From Tetragonia tetragonoides (Eukaryota; Streptophyta; Magnoliopsida; Caryophyllales; Aizoaceae), in assembly GCA_038025085.1 (NCBI GenBank), contig CM076147.1, forward strand, positions 26,947,001 through 27,011,000: a stretch of DNA of 64,000 nt, in the 5' to 3' direction. Below are positions 32,119 through 42,390 of this stretch, piece by piece (positions within the stretch are counted from its first letter, which is position 1; every line of letters starts with the position of its first letter). Both the position numbers and the translations under genes were made by a program. The notes under the pieces were generated by a model. That model was not told where the DNA came from. It ran no database searches and was given only the letters and a program-made list of their open reading frames with translations.

Positions 32119-33846
32119 TTGCAAGCTAAAGTGGGAGGTAGCAACCTATGGTTTCTGGATAGTGGTTGCTCAAGATATATGACTAGAGACATCAATAATT
32201 TCCTCTCACTACAAGCCTTTGAAGGAGGTTCTGTGACTTTTAGAGACGACAAGAAAGGCCAAATTGTCGGTTTAGGTAAAGTTCGTAAGTCACAAGCCCA
32301 TGCTATTGAAAATGTATTTTTGGTCAATGGTTTAAAATATAATTTACTTAGTATCTCCCAATTATGTGTTAGGGGGAACAAAGTTGAATTTAATTCTCAT
32401 TCTTGTAAAGTTGTGAAGGAAAGTACAGGTGAAACTATATTGCATGGGAAACGTTTCAATAATGTTTACAAGGCTGATTTACATGCAATTCCGGAAAATA
32501 GTTTGACTTGTATGAGTGTCAATGAGAACGATTCTTTATTGTGGCATAAGAGACTTGGACATGTTAATTTAAATTTGTTGAATAAGCTTCGTTCCCAAGA
32601 ATTAGTCACTGGACTACCTCACTGTAAGTTTGAATTGGAACGAGTCTGTGATTCATGCGCAAAAGGTAAACATGTTCGATCTTCGTTTAAGTCGAAGAAT
32701 ATGGTAAGTACTTCTAAACCTCTAGAATTGATTCATGTTGATTTATGTGGTCCAATGCGTATTACTAGTAGAGGTGGAAGTAAGTATGTTTTTGTTATTG
32801 TTGATGATTATTCGAGATTTACATGGACATTATTTCTTGCTTCGAAAGAAGATTGTTTTGATGAGTTTCTTATACTTATTAAAAGAGTTCAGAAACAGTC
32901 TAATCATCAATTATTATCTATTAGATCTGATCATGGTACTGAGTTTGAAAATTCTAAATTTATTAGTTTTTGTAATGAGCATGGAGTAGATCATAATTTC
33001 TCAGCCCCCAGAATACCTCAACAAAATGGTGTTGTAGAGAGAAAAAATAGAACCTTAGAAGACATGGCTAGAACAATGATTATTTCTAGTGGTCTTGCTA
33101 GGAACTTTTGGGCTGAAGCTGTTAGTACTGCATGTTATATTATGAATCGTGCCATGGTTAGACCTATATTAAAGAAAACTCCATACGAGTTGTTCAAAGG
33201 TCGAAAACTGAACATTGCATATTTTAGGACCTTTGGTGTTAAATGTTATGTGCATAATAATGGTAAAAACAACCTTGGTAAGTTTGACCCTAGAAGAGAT
33301 GAAGCTGTGTTTCTAGGATATTCATCACATAGCAAAGCATATAAGGTGTACAATAAGAGAACAATGTGCATGGAAGAAAGTATTCATGTTATATTTGATG
33401 AAGTTGACGCCTTTGAAAAGAATGTGCAGACTTTGCAGGTTGATGACTTTGAAATTGGTTTGGTAAGACCTCAAGCCAATGTAGAGATTGAGGAAGGTAA
33501 TGTTCCTGAAAATATTTTGGAACCTCAACAAGAAATTGAGGAACGTGCTTCAACACCAACTGAGGAACAACTCCAAGTTGAACAAGGAACAATACCAACT
33601 CTAAGAAATTGGAAGCATAGAAGTTCACATCCCACAGATAATATAATCACTGATTATTCTAAGGGAGTTTTGACATGTTCTTCTATTCGTAATTTTTGTG
33701 TTTTTAACTCATTTATTTCTTTAATGGAACCTAGTGACTACTTGTCTGTATTGGAAGATCCCGATTGGATTGTTGCAATGCAAGATGAGTTAAATCAATT
33801 TGAAAGAAATAAAGTGTGGCATTTAGAACCTAGACCTAACGATTAG
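32119..33846 (+). pseudogene. Pol part 1: protease and integrase
   Basis: The protease active site reads LWFLDSGCSRYMTRD (DSG). The GAG-pre-integrase zinc region begins HKRLGH and ends CDSCAKGK. The integrase core has the DDE triad: Asp in HVDLCGP (about 32737), Asp in RSDHGTEF (about 32926) and Glu in NGVVERKNR (about 33040). The copia C-terminal segment ELFKGRKLNIAYFRTFG follows, and then a Glu/Pro-rich linker. The frame stops at TAG 33844 within the start of the reverse transcriptase domain. Confidence 0.85.
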
Positions 33847-35249
33847 ACAGTGATTGGAACAAAATGGGTCTTTAGGAACAAATTAGATGATGAAGGCAAC
33901 ATTGTAAGGAACAAGGCTAGACTAATGGTCAAAGGTTACAACCAACAAGAAGGTATTGATTATGATGAGACCTTTGCACCAGTAGCCCGCCTTTAAGCTA
34001 TTAGAATTTTAATTGCCTTTGCTGCCTACAAAAATTTCAACTTGTACCAAATGGATGTTAAAACTGCTTTTTTTAAATGGGTACTTGAAAGAAGAAGTCT
34101 TTGTGGAACAACCCCCAGGTTTTGAGAACAAGGAATTTCCCAATCACGTTTTTAAACTTGATAAAGCTCTTTATGGTTTAAAACAAGCTCCGAGAGCATG
34201 GTATGAAAGACTTTCAAATTTTCTTTTAGAAAAAGGATTTAAACGTGGTGTGATCGATAAAACATTGTTCTTGAAATTTGAAGGGAATGATCTTTTAGTT
34301 GTGCAAGTTTATGTTGACGATATTTTATTTGGTGCAACTAATGAGAAAATGTGCTCTAACTTTTGTGATTTGATGCAAGGTGAATTTGAGATGAGTATAA
34401 TGGGTAAACTAAGATTTTTCCTTGGTTTGCAAATCAAATAAGAAAAAGACGGCATCAAAATACATCAACAAAAGTATTTGAAAGAATTGCTCAAGAAATA
34501 CAAGATGGAAGATTCCAAAGCCTATGATACACCATTCCCAACCTCACAAAAAATGAATCTTGATGACAAAGGAACAAAGGTTGACGAAAAGGAATATCGA
34601 GGTATTATTGGATCTCTATTATATTTAACTGCAAGTCGTCCGGATATAATGTTTAGTGTATGCCTCTGTGCTAGATTTCAATCTTGCCCGAGGGAATCAC
34701 ACTTAAAATGTGCAAAACGTATACTTAGATACTTGAAAGGAACGCATGATTTATGTTTGTTTTATCCAAAATGTTCTAGTTTTGATTTAATTGGATATTC
34801 TGATTCTGACTATGCGGGTTACTTAGTTGATAGAAAAAGTACTTCTGGTATGGCACAATTTCTGGGTTCATGTTTAATTTCATGGGCTTCTAAGAAACAG
34901 AATACAGTTGCATTATCTACTGCTGAAGCAGAATATGTCGCAGCCGCAGCATGTTGTGCTCAAATTTTGTGGCTGAAACAACAATTAAGTGATTTTCATG
35001 TTGAATGTGATTGTGTGCCAATTATGTGTGATAAGTGCTATCAATATTTCTAAGAATCCTTTTAGTCACTCTAGAACAAAGCATATAGAAATTAGACATC
35101 ATTTTCTGCGTGACTATGTTGAGAAAGGTTCGGTGAAATTAGAGTTCTGCAATACTGAAAACCAACTTGCAGATATATTTAGAAAACCTTTAAATAGAGA
35201 AAGATTTGAAAAAATTAGGCTTGAACTAGGCATGATTAGAATTAATTAG
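33847..35249 (+). pseudogene. Pol part 2: reverse transcriptase and RNase H
   Basis: Continues as [20 protein letters not shown] and [13 protein letters not shown] stop TAA at 33994 and a shift in a run of seven T near 34068 follow. Then LDKALYGLKQAPRAWYERLS and the catalytic VQVYVDDILFG. A TAA lies at 34439. RNase H carries YSDSDYAGYLVDRKSTSGMA, STAEAEYVAAA and KHIEIRHHFLRDYVEKG, with a shift near 35030. It ends LADIFRKPLNRERF, TAG 35247. Enzyme motifs are intact but the frame is broken at least five times. Confidence 0.85.
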
Positions 35250-36265
35250 CTAGTATCATTGTTTCAAATCTCTCAATGATTGACTAGTTTAGAGTAGCTA
35301 TGTTTTTAGTTAATTGAATGTTTCTTTATATTAGTATAAGTTTGAGTCTTTATAATTATTTAATTTCTTGCATTTGTGTGCACTGTACTAGGACTCGATA
35401 TGTCTAACGATGCTATTCTGATATTTCTGTGTCTAGTACTCATTGCATTTAGTTTTATAATCCGATTTGCATATTCATTTGGGCATCTGTCAATATTTCT
35501 TTCAAGAGCACTGGCTTACAATTTTGAAACCACATTATAAGCCAAGAAGTCAGTCTTCGCAATTTGAGCCTAAACACAACCAAGCTCCACATGAAACGTT
35601 CCAAGCCTAGTTATTTACCCTTATACTTTTCGGCTATATACTTCACCATATGAGCAAGTATTTTTTTCGTTTTTGAACAAAAATAATTTGAGCTGAATTT
35701 TTTTTTTTTTTTGATAATTCTTTAGTAAAATAAGATATTAAAAAATAAAAAAAAAACGAAAATTCTGGTGGATATTGATTGAAAAAAAAAGGAAAGAGTG
35801 GAAAAAAGAGAGCCAAAAAAGTAATAGAGGGAGAATAAGTGAAAAAAGAAATATGGGAAGCTTATAGATATTGTTCTAGTTCCCTTTCCTATTGAAATTA
35901 GAAAGTGATTTTGATCTTGGAAACTCTTGAAGGAAAAGGCAAAATATAATCTTCTCTTTACCTTATCATGTTATACTTATAACAGTAGCTATAGAAACAA
36001 GATTTCTGTTTTTACTTAAAGTGATATTGCATATATTGCCTTGGCATGCAAAATCTTGCACATTGCCGTAATATAGTATCCGCTCATCAATTTTTTGAAA
36101 ACTTGCTCCAATATGGCCGAAACCCACTTACTATATAAAATACGATCAGCTATAATTTTTTTTATCCCACCTCTTCTCACAATATTTACTCACAAATTAT
36201 ACAAAACCAGCAATTCCTTGTGCTCTTAACTGTTCATTATACCTCCAAAACGTCACAGTCTTAGA
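35250..36265 (+). other. Sirevirus-like spacer between pol and the extra ORF
   Basis: About 1 kb without a long frame, AT-rich, with A- and T-runs at 35697-35850. A CACATGAAACGTTCC-like stretch lies near 35588. It might hold a splice or promoter signal for the following frame but none can be shown. Confidence 0.45.
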
Positions 36266-37570
36266 TTGAACAAGCAAGGTTACTTGAAGACGATGTTGGA
36301 TACTGACTGGAAAAACGATGGAATTGATGATACCCTACCACTTACTACTGTGTCTCCTAGATCATTCAAAGGTGTTCCAACTAAGGGGGAATGTAGTAAC
36401 AAAAGAAAGGAGTCGTCTTTGGAGGACAATGATACCGATATTGATACTATGGAGACCGAGTCTACTGCAAGTTATCTACCAATGAAAATTCCGGGTAAGC
36501 CTTACAAAAGAGCTCTTAAACGTACTATATCTCCTATTGAGATAAAACCTGACACGTTCCCTATACCCGAAAAAATTCAAACCTCTATTACAACCAATTT
36601 TGGTAGACGTAAACAACAAATTATGAAAGTCATTAATAAAGATTGGTTGTTTGAGAATGGATTTGGCGAAATCTGGGACATGATTGACTATCAAGGATGG
36701 GGAAAATTATTTTCTGATATGGAGTTTACTTATCCTAATTCTGTAAACCAATTTTTTGCTTCCTTTACCAATAAAAAGGAAACCTGTCGTTCCTTAGTGA
36801 ATGGAACAAGAATGGAATTTGGTGCTGCAAGTATCAGGCACATGTTAGGAATTACTACTTTGGGTTTTTGTCATTATGTGAAGAGGGATTGGCCTAATAT
36901 GTACAAGACTAATGCCTTAGAAATTACTAGGAGGTTTACTCAAGATGATACAATCACGTTCCCTAGGAAGCTCCACACAAATGAACTTACTGTTATGTAC
37001 CGTATTCTTCACCTTATAGTTATCCAAAATATTGTTCCTAGAGCCGGAAAAAGAACTGAAGCAAACTACCTTGATTTGACCATAATGGAGTACCTAGTGT
37101 TGAGGAAGAAAATTAATTTGCCTATGTTAATGGTTCGGCACGTTACTTATGTTTGTGGTCATAGATCTCATGCCTTGCCTTATGGAATGTGGCTTACTTA
37201 TTTTTTTAAAGGGTGGAAAGTTCCCTTGCCTACTATTGAAGCGTTCTCCTCTTTTGATATACTGAATACTGGATCAATGGGGAACATGAGGTTTGAGTTA
37301 GTGGGTGGAAATTGGCAACGAATGGTAGTGGAGAATACCAGGCGCAACAATCGGGGAACTTCACGTCGTGCTCCACAATATGTTGCCGTAGGAGACGAGA
37401 ATGATGATGTTGAGATTGTAGGGGAACAAATTGTTGGGAACGACACACAAGTTACTCAGGAACGTAACAATGCTAGGGTGGAACAACCAAAACATGAGGA
37501 TAATTTTAATTTTGGTGATCTACCTACTGACTTTGGTGAGATACCTATGGACTTGGCAATAATTGGGTGA
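36266..37570 (+). CDS. Extra downstream ORF of the Sirevirus-like element, 434 codons
   Basis: An uninterrupted frame. The ATG at 36290 (MLDTDWKNDG) is the first standard ATG; the frame opens upstream at 36266. The N-terminal third is hydrophilic with KRKESSLEDND. The middle reads FENGFGEIWDMIDYQGWGKL, MEFGAASIRHMLGITTLGF and TVMYRILHLIVIQNIVPRAG. The part near PYGMWLTYFFKGWKVPLP resembles the putative plant transposon protein domain often found as the extra ORF (sometimes called envelope-like) of Sireviruses. No signal peptide and no convincing membrane anchor are visible, so an envelope role is not supported by the sequence. Unlike gag-pol it has no stop or shift until its last codons. A coiled-coil tail continues in another frame at 37567. 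Confidence 0.7.
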   Translation: MNKQGYLKTMLDTDWKNDGIDDTLPLTTVSPRSFKGVPTKGECSNKRKESSLEDNDTDIDTMETESTASYLPMKIPGKPYKRALKRTISPIEIKPDTFPIPEKIQTSITTNFGRRKQQIMKVINKDWLFENGFGEIWDMIDYQGWGKLFSDMEFTYPNSVNQFFASFTNKKETCRSLVNGTRMEFGAASIRHMLGITTLGFCHYVKRDWPNMYKTNALEITRRFTQDDTITFPRKLHTNELTVMYRILHLIVIQNIVPRAGKRTEANYLDLTIMEYLVLRKKINLPMLMVRHVTYVCGHRSHALPYGMWLTYFFKGWKVPLPTIEAFSSFDILNTGSMGNMRFELVGGNWQRMVVENTRRNNRGTSRRAPQYVAVGDENDDVEIVGEQIVGNDTQVTQERNNARVEQPKHEDNFNFGDLPTDFGEIPMDLAIIG

Positions 37571-37782
37571 GCAATGAAGATCTTGAGAAGGAGATACGAA
37601 CTATGCAAGTCGATCTAGATGGTATGCGACAACACTTGGCTAGAGTTGCTTTTGATACTCAAAGTATTAATATGAGGATTAGTGGCATTCAAGGGCAAAT
37701 AAGAGCACAAGATCGCCGCCAAAACCGTTGTCATGATCAACTTATTAACCTTATTGGACAGATTGCCAAACCATATCGTTAA
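37567..37782 (+). pseudogene. Coiled-coil tail in shifted frame after the extra ORF
   Basis: Overlaps the end of the 434-codon frame by a few bases and has no ATG of its own (GTG in the track position). It encodes about 70 residues, SNEDLEKEIRTMQVDLDGMR and further heptads to IGQIAKPYR. It was probably the C-terminus of the same protein before a one-base change near 37565. A programmed shift is possible but unsupported. Confidence 0.5.
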
Positions 37783-37996
37783 CTATTTTTTCATGCATAT
37801 CATTACATCCATCGGATTTTTGTTACTAATGTTTTGTGTGCTTAGATCATTAATGTAGACATAGCATCCATAGATTGGTGCTTGAGCTACTAGGAGTCAT
37901 ACTTTTGTTAGGAACAAGTTTTTGCTAAGACTCATTTATATTTTTGTTAGGAATATGTGCTACCTTCTTTGACATAGTAGCCTTTTCGATGATGTC

Positions 37997-38010
37997 AAAA
38001 GGGGGAAAAG
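37997..38010 (+). other. Polypurine-like tract
   Basis: AAAAGGGGGAAAAG follows GATGATGTC; purine tracts of this type recur before the 3' LTR of Sirevirus elements. It is about 1.1 kb from the LTR here, partly because of an inserted MITE. Confidence 0.5.
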
Positions 38011-38464
38011 TAATAGTGATGTTAGGTAATTAGGACTATTGTCTTGCTTAGTATTTGAGTAGGTTTATTTAAGTTTAATCTATTTTTAGTTTTGTTTTTA
38101 TATCTATTCGATGGTGGATGTAATTGCATTTATTAATGAAGCATATATTATATTAACTTGTTAAAGGAGAACTTAAATTTTTCGTTTATGTTTAAACTGT
38201 CTAGTGTCTCTCTCTATAGTTTTCTTCTTCTTATTGTGCTAATGTTACTGGACTTGTGCAAGAAGAAACAAAAAGAGAGAAAGGAAAAAAAAAACAAAAC
38301 AGGAAACAAGACAGAAAGGCAAAAGACGGACATAAGTTTTGGAAACAAAAAACAAAGTGACGTGTGCCTTGATTAAGGGGGAAGAAGAAACATAATTGTG
38401 TTGATTACTATACAAAGTTACTGTTATTTGTTTCTACTGATAAACGTTTATATGTCCTCATAAT

Positions 38465-38986
38465 TAGGGGTGAGCATGGGTGGGTATCCGCCTAAAATAC
38501 CTGAAATTGGTATTGGAACTGATTACCATGGATCCTGAAATCTGGGAACTGGTACTGGAACTGCCGGGTACCGGTTCCGGATTTAAGTACCCATTTCCAC
38601 TTTTTCAAAGATTTTTTTGTTCTCTTTTTTCCCCAAAACTTAATATTATTTTATACAACTCTCTTTAATAAACCATATATTACTAAAATTTACCTAATAT
38701 CATTATATTAGAACCCAAAACGAAAATACAAAAAAAATAATTAATAAAACTCAATGCCACATCAAAGTATGAAACTCATAAACTGGATCTTGGAACTGGT
38801 CCTGCTGGGTACCCGGCGGGTACCTGGTCCCAAAAACTGGTACTCGGAATTGGTACTGGTTCCAACCAGTTCCGAAATTCTGGAACCATAAGTGGTCCCG
38901 GTGGGACTGGTTTCAAGTCTGGACCCGCCGAGTCCTGACCAGTTCCAGATCCAGAACCAGGTACTTGGTCCCGTTGCTCACCCCTA
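38465..38986. mobile_element. hAT-like MITE inside the retrotransposon, 522 bp
   Basis: The terminal repeats TAGGGGTGAGCA and TGCTCACCCCTA are perfect over 12 bp. The 8-bp duplication CTCATAAT is exact at 38457-38464 and 38987-38994. The interior is rich in GGAACTGGTACTGG and its complement. It inserted after the host retrotransposon did, or travelled with it. Confidence 0.9.
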
Positions 38987-39083
38987 CTCATAATTGTTAT
39001 GTTTAATTATCTTTCTATGACATTTAAATTGCATCACTAACATTTATTTGTTAATACAATGTTACTATGGGTTTGCCATCATC

Positions 39084-39097
39084 AAAAAAGGAAAATT
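39084..39097 (+). other. Polypurine tract before the 3' LTR
   Basis: AAAAAAGGAAAATT directly precedes TGTTGAA of the 3' LTR. Confidence 0.6.
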
Positions 39098-39769
39098 TGT
39101 TGAACCATGATTGTTTTGATGATGACAAACTAAATTAAGCTTAATGAAATATAATACATGTTAGTTGAACTATTGATTTAATATATTGAAGTTACTAATG
39201 TGTTTATGCAAGCTTGTAGATTAGTTCATATTGATAGGTTGAAGCATGAAGTTGCTACACAACAATGGAGATGACAATCAAGCTTGAAGACTTATGAAGC
39301 TCTACATTTTAATGGTTATACTTATTAGAGCTCATTTGTTAAAGTTCTTAAAGACGAAGTTAATTTGATTACTTAATTAGTTGGGCAAACTAAATAAATG
39401 ATTTGAGAGAAACGTTCTTATATTGAGAAACGTGACAATGGAGTATTCGTTAGGTGAGACGTTACCTATTGGGAGACTACAGTTTACACGTACATTTAGT
39501 ATTTCCTAAAAGATTATTATTTTGGTAAAAATATTATATTTACTAGATAATATATTTACATGAGAATATATTGATCTTTTATATAGAAAAGATATCTCTT
39601 ACATATGGGAGGATTTTATTTTGAAAATATTCAGATTTTATTATATGCTACATAGTGACCGAAAATATTAGATACTTTCCTAGTGGAAATTTGTCTATTA
39701 TTTGGTAATATATTATCTTGTTAGAAAAGATATTATTTGGTCAATATTGTGTTGAAAATCCTACTGGTT

Positions 39770-39848
<79 letters not shown>

Positions 39849-40628
39849 GATATTTATTTTTGATACTTTGAGCTCAAAAAGTATTATTTACAAAGATATT
39901 ATTTTTAGGTGAATTAAAAATCCGAATTTCAGTTTTATTTTCGGGAAACCTATTTGCCTATATAAAGGGGAGCTATCTATCATTTTAAGCTAGTGAATTT
40001 ATAACCCCTAAGTGTTCATGTTTTTAGAGAGAATTATTTTGAGAGAACACTAAAGTTTGCCTAAGTAATTACAGGATCATATTAACAACTTCTAAAAGAG
40101 CTATAAAACTAAATTGTACCTTACGCTTTTGAGAGGTTGAGAGGTAAACAATATTCCTTAGAGTTAAGGATAGCTTGGATTAGTGTCCAAGGGGTTAGGC
40201 TTAGATCAGAGTAATTGGGTCTAAGTTCGTTTGGCTTGAATCAGAGTAATTGGGTTCTAGTTCGTGACTTCAATCAGAGTAATTGGGTTGGAGTGAGTTG
40301 GGTTAAACCAGAGTCGGTTTGATCGAGTTGTACTACTGATTAATGAGAAGTAGTAGTCATTGAAAGTCTTTCGGGCCGTGGTTTTTCATCCTTTGTAGTT
40401 TCAAAGGATTTTTCACGTAAAATCGTGAGTGCTTTCATTATTGCTTCAATTTGTTTATTAACTTTATCTAACGTTGTTATTTGTTTTAGTAAACGTTCCT
40501 TTAGTCAACGTTCCTTAAAGTTAGTAACAATCCTAAAAGTACAACAAGTGTTCTAAATAGTTTAAATTCCACAAAAACTTTTAGAACACAATTCATCCCC
40601 CCTCTTATGTTCTACCGTGCTACTAACA
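39098..40628 (+). repeat. 3' LTR of the Sirevirus-like element, 1531 bp
   Basis: Highly similar to the 5' LTR over its length. The main difference is a (TA)n expansion at 39772-39845. Ends CTACTAACA and is followed by the GATGT duplication. Confidence 0.85.
39772..39845. repeat. (AT)n microsatellite in the 3' LTR
   Basis: About 37 dinucleotide units. The 5' LTR has only GATATATATTTTGG at the matching place, so the repeat grew after insertion. Confidence 0.95.
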
Positions 40629-40633
40629 GATGT

Positions 40634-41064
40634 CAAACAATAGGCGCTTGTCTAACTAATATGCATATATAAGTTTGTGAACTAGAATAATGCCAGTTTC
40701 TTAGAAGGTTATTTCTTGAAGATCTGGTCATCGAAGAACCTGACGTTGCTTCTACGTGAACACAGGAAAGAAAGACCTTTTATAATTTTTATATTAGTCT
40801 TCATGTTTAAGAGGTTACTTGCTCTCTAGATCTTGGTAAGTGATTAAGAAACTGACAGAAAACTAGTGCCATATAAAAGTGTGAGACAACTTCTTGATGA
40901 AGATTGCTAAAATGATTATAATACTATTTCTGAAAAATATTTTAGACAAACTTGTTTTATTCACGAATGATTTAGTAATAAAACCTATTTTAGTCGGTTA
41001 GAGTTATTTGAGTGATTTACTTTATGTAAATTACTTAGGTAGACTAAACTCTATCCTATCCTAA
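40634..41064. other. Intergenic DNA right of the Sirevirus-like element
   Basis: AT-rich, no frame, no delimited repeat. Confidence 0.4.
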
Positions 41065-41279
41065 CCAAATGCATTCTTGTTTTTTTCATCGATTTCATGC
41101 TGTATTCCGTTCTGTTTCGTTCCGTTCCAATTCGTTCCGTTCCGTTCCGTTCCGCATTCTGTACTTCATTTTGTCTCACATTTTTTTGAATTATCCGCGC
41201 CGCGCCGTTCCATTCCGTTCCAATCCGTTCCGTTCCGTTCCAATCCATCCCGCACCATTTCGTTGAAGAGAACAGGGCC
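41065..41279. mobile_element. Harbinger-like MITE, right half
   Basis: Ends CGTTGAAGAGAACAGGGCC followed by TAA, and has a CCGTTCCGTTCC interior. It matches the element at 17866-18240 from its centre to the right end. The left terminal repeat is missing or degenerate; TAA at 41062-41064 could be the partner duplication. Confidence 0.55.
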
Positions 41280-41282
41280 TAA

Positions 41283-42390
41283 GTATTGAGTCGGTTTTAT
41301 GGAGTAGGAACTCTTAGCGGCCAGCTTTGTAGTTGGTTACAGTGATAGAGTTTATTTCGATCGCAAAGCTCTTTCCTTAATTTTAGTAAACCACTGTATA
41401 CTATTTTAGTGTTTTAGCTACCATTCTATTTATACGTTAAACCCACTCTGCTGAGAGAATGCTTGTTGAGTGAGAAAGTTCATTTAAGAGAAAATAAACT
41501 TTTACTGAGAGATTTTATTCGGCTCACAAAACGTCTTCCCACTGGTTCCTTATTTCAGTTCGAGTCTAGTTTGCAAGTTATTTCATTGATCGTATTGTAC
41601 CATTTCTGCTTGTGTGAAGTATTCTTTGGTAAACACTTTAAATCGCCTTTTATTGGATCTGCAAATGCTATAGCTAGCTGTTTGAATTGCTTGGATTGGG
41701 GTTAAAAGTTTAAGATAGGCTCAAGGGTAGTTTAGGAATTATCTCTGTAATTGAATTTGTTCATTTGAGCTCTTAGTGGAGTTCGTTTAAAAATTCCCCA
41801 GGGTCGTGATTTTAGTAACAGATTAAGCCTTCAAAGATTTTAACGTAAAACACATTGTGTTCATTCTTTATATTTCGCACATTGTCTTTTATTCACAAGG
41901 AACTATCAAAGAACCCTCAAAACAGGTTAAGCGTGAAATTGAGTGTCAAAAGTTGAAAAATCGCCTAGCCACAATTCATCCCCCTTTTGTGTCTCCTAGT
42001 CTCTGGTATAAGAATTCGATCTATATTTATATTTTAACAATATCAATTTTTTTATATAAATTTTATATTTGTATAGTTAATGTTATTGAGAATGTACCAA
42101 AAGAAAATAAAAAGATATAATAATGGAATGGATGAGTATATAATTGAGACTCTAACATATAGGGAAACCAATTAAATGGTGTTCCAAATAAATTCAAGAA
42201 AAACAATGCAAATATTTCACATTTCTATTGATTGTATACCATTCCAATACAACATGAAATTAAATGATTCAAGTTACACACATCAAATAAATTGGGGCGG
42301 GGGTAATTAGGGGTAGAAACATCTAGAAAATCAACAATGATGTTTTATTTTTTGACAAATAAACCAACCCATCCATGACAAATAAAGAGT
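41283..42390. other. Intergenic, possible decayed LTR
   Basis: The stretch ending near 41965-42003 (CACAATTCATCCCCCTTTTG, TGTCTCCTAG, CTCTGGTATAAG) resembles the LTR end and primer region of a copia element. Upstream 41456-41940 could be its LTR body. No pair is present. No gene is seen. The last ~300 bp would include the 3' UTR of the minus-strand synthase gene. Confidence 0.35.

Larger units (their letters stand above)
28713..40628 (+). mobile_element. Sirevirus-like Ty1/copia retrotransposon, 11.9 kb
   Basis: LTRs lie at 28713-30180 and 39098-40628, starting TGTTGAA and ending CTAACA. The target duplication GATGT is exact at 28708-28712 and 40629-40633. A tRNA-Met primer-binding site follows the 5' LTR and A/G-rich tracts precede the 3' LTR. 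The gene order gag, protease, integrase, reverse transcriptase, RNase H identifies Ty1/copia. The long LTRs, the coiled-coil gag with two knuckles and an additional frame downstream of pol point to the Sirevirus (SIRE/Maximus) lineage. By eye the LTRs differ at only about 2-3% of positions, apart from a TA-repeat expansion. The insertion is therefore relatively recent even though gag-pol is broken. Confidence 0.9.

Noticed and set aside
36266..37570. Calling the extra ORF a true viral envelope gene
   Set aside because: No signal peptide, no clear membrane anchor and no glycosylation-rich ectodomain; the resemblance is to the plant transposon protein domain found in Sireviruses.
38776..38991. 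71-codon minus-strand frame rich in Gly/Pro/Ser
   Set aside because: Falls in the GGAACTGG repeat interior of the hAT-like MITE.
41051..41289. Overlapping frames of 65-70 codons
   Set aside because: Same repeat family as above, no protein-like composition.
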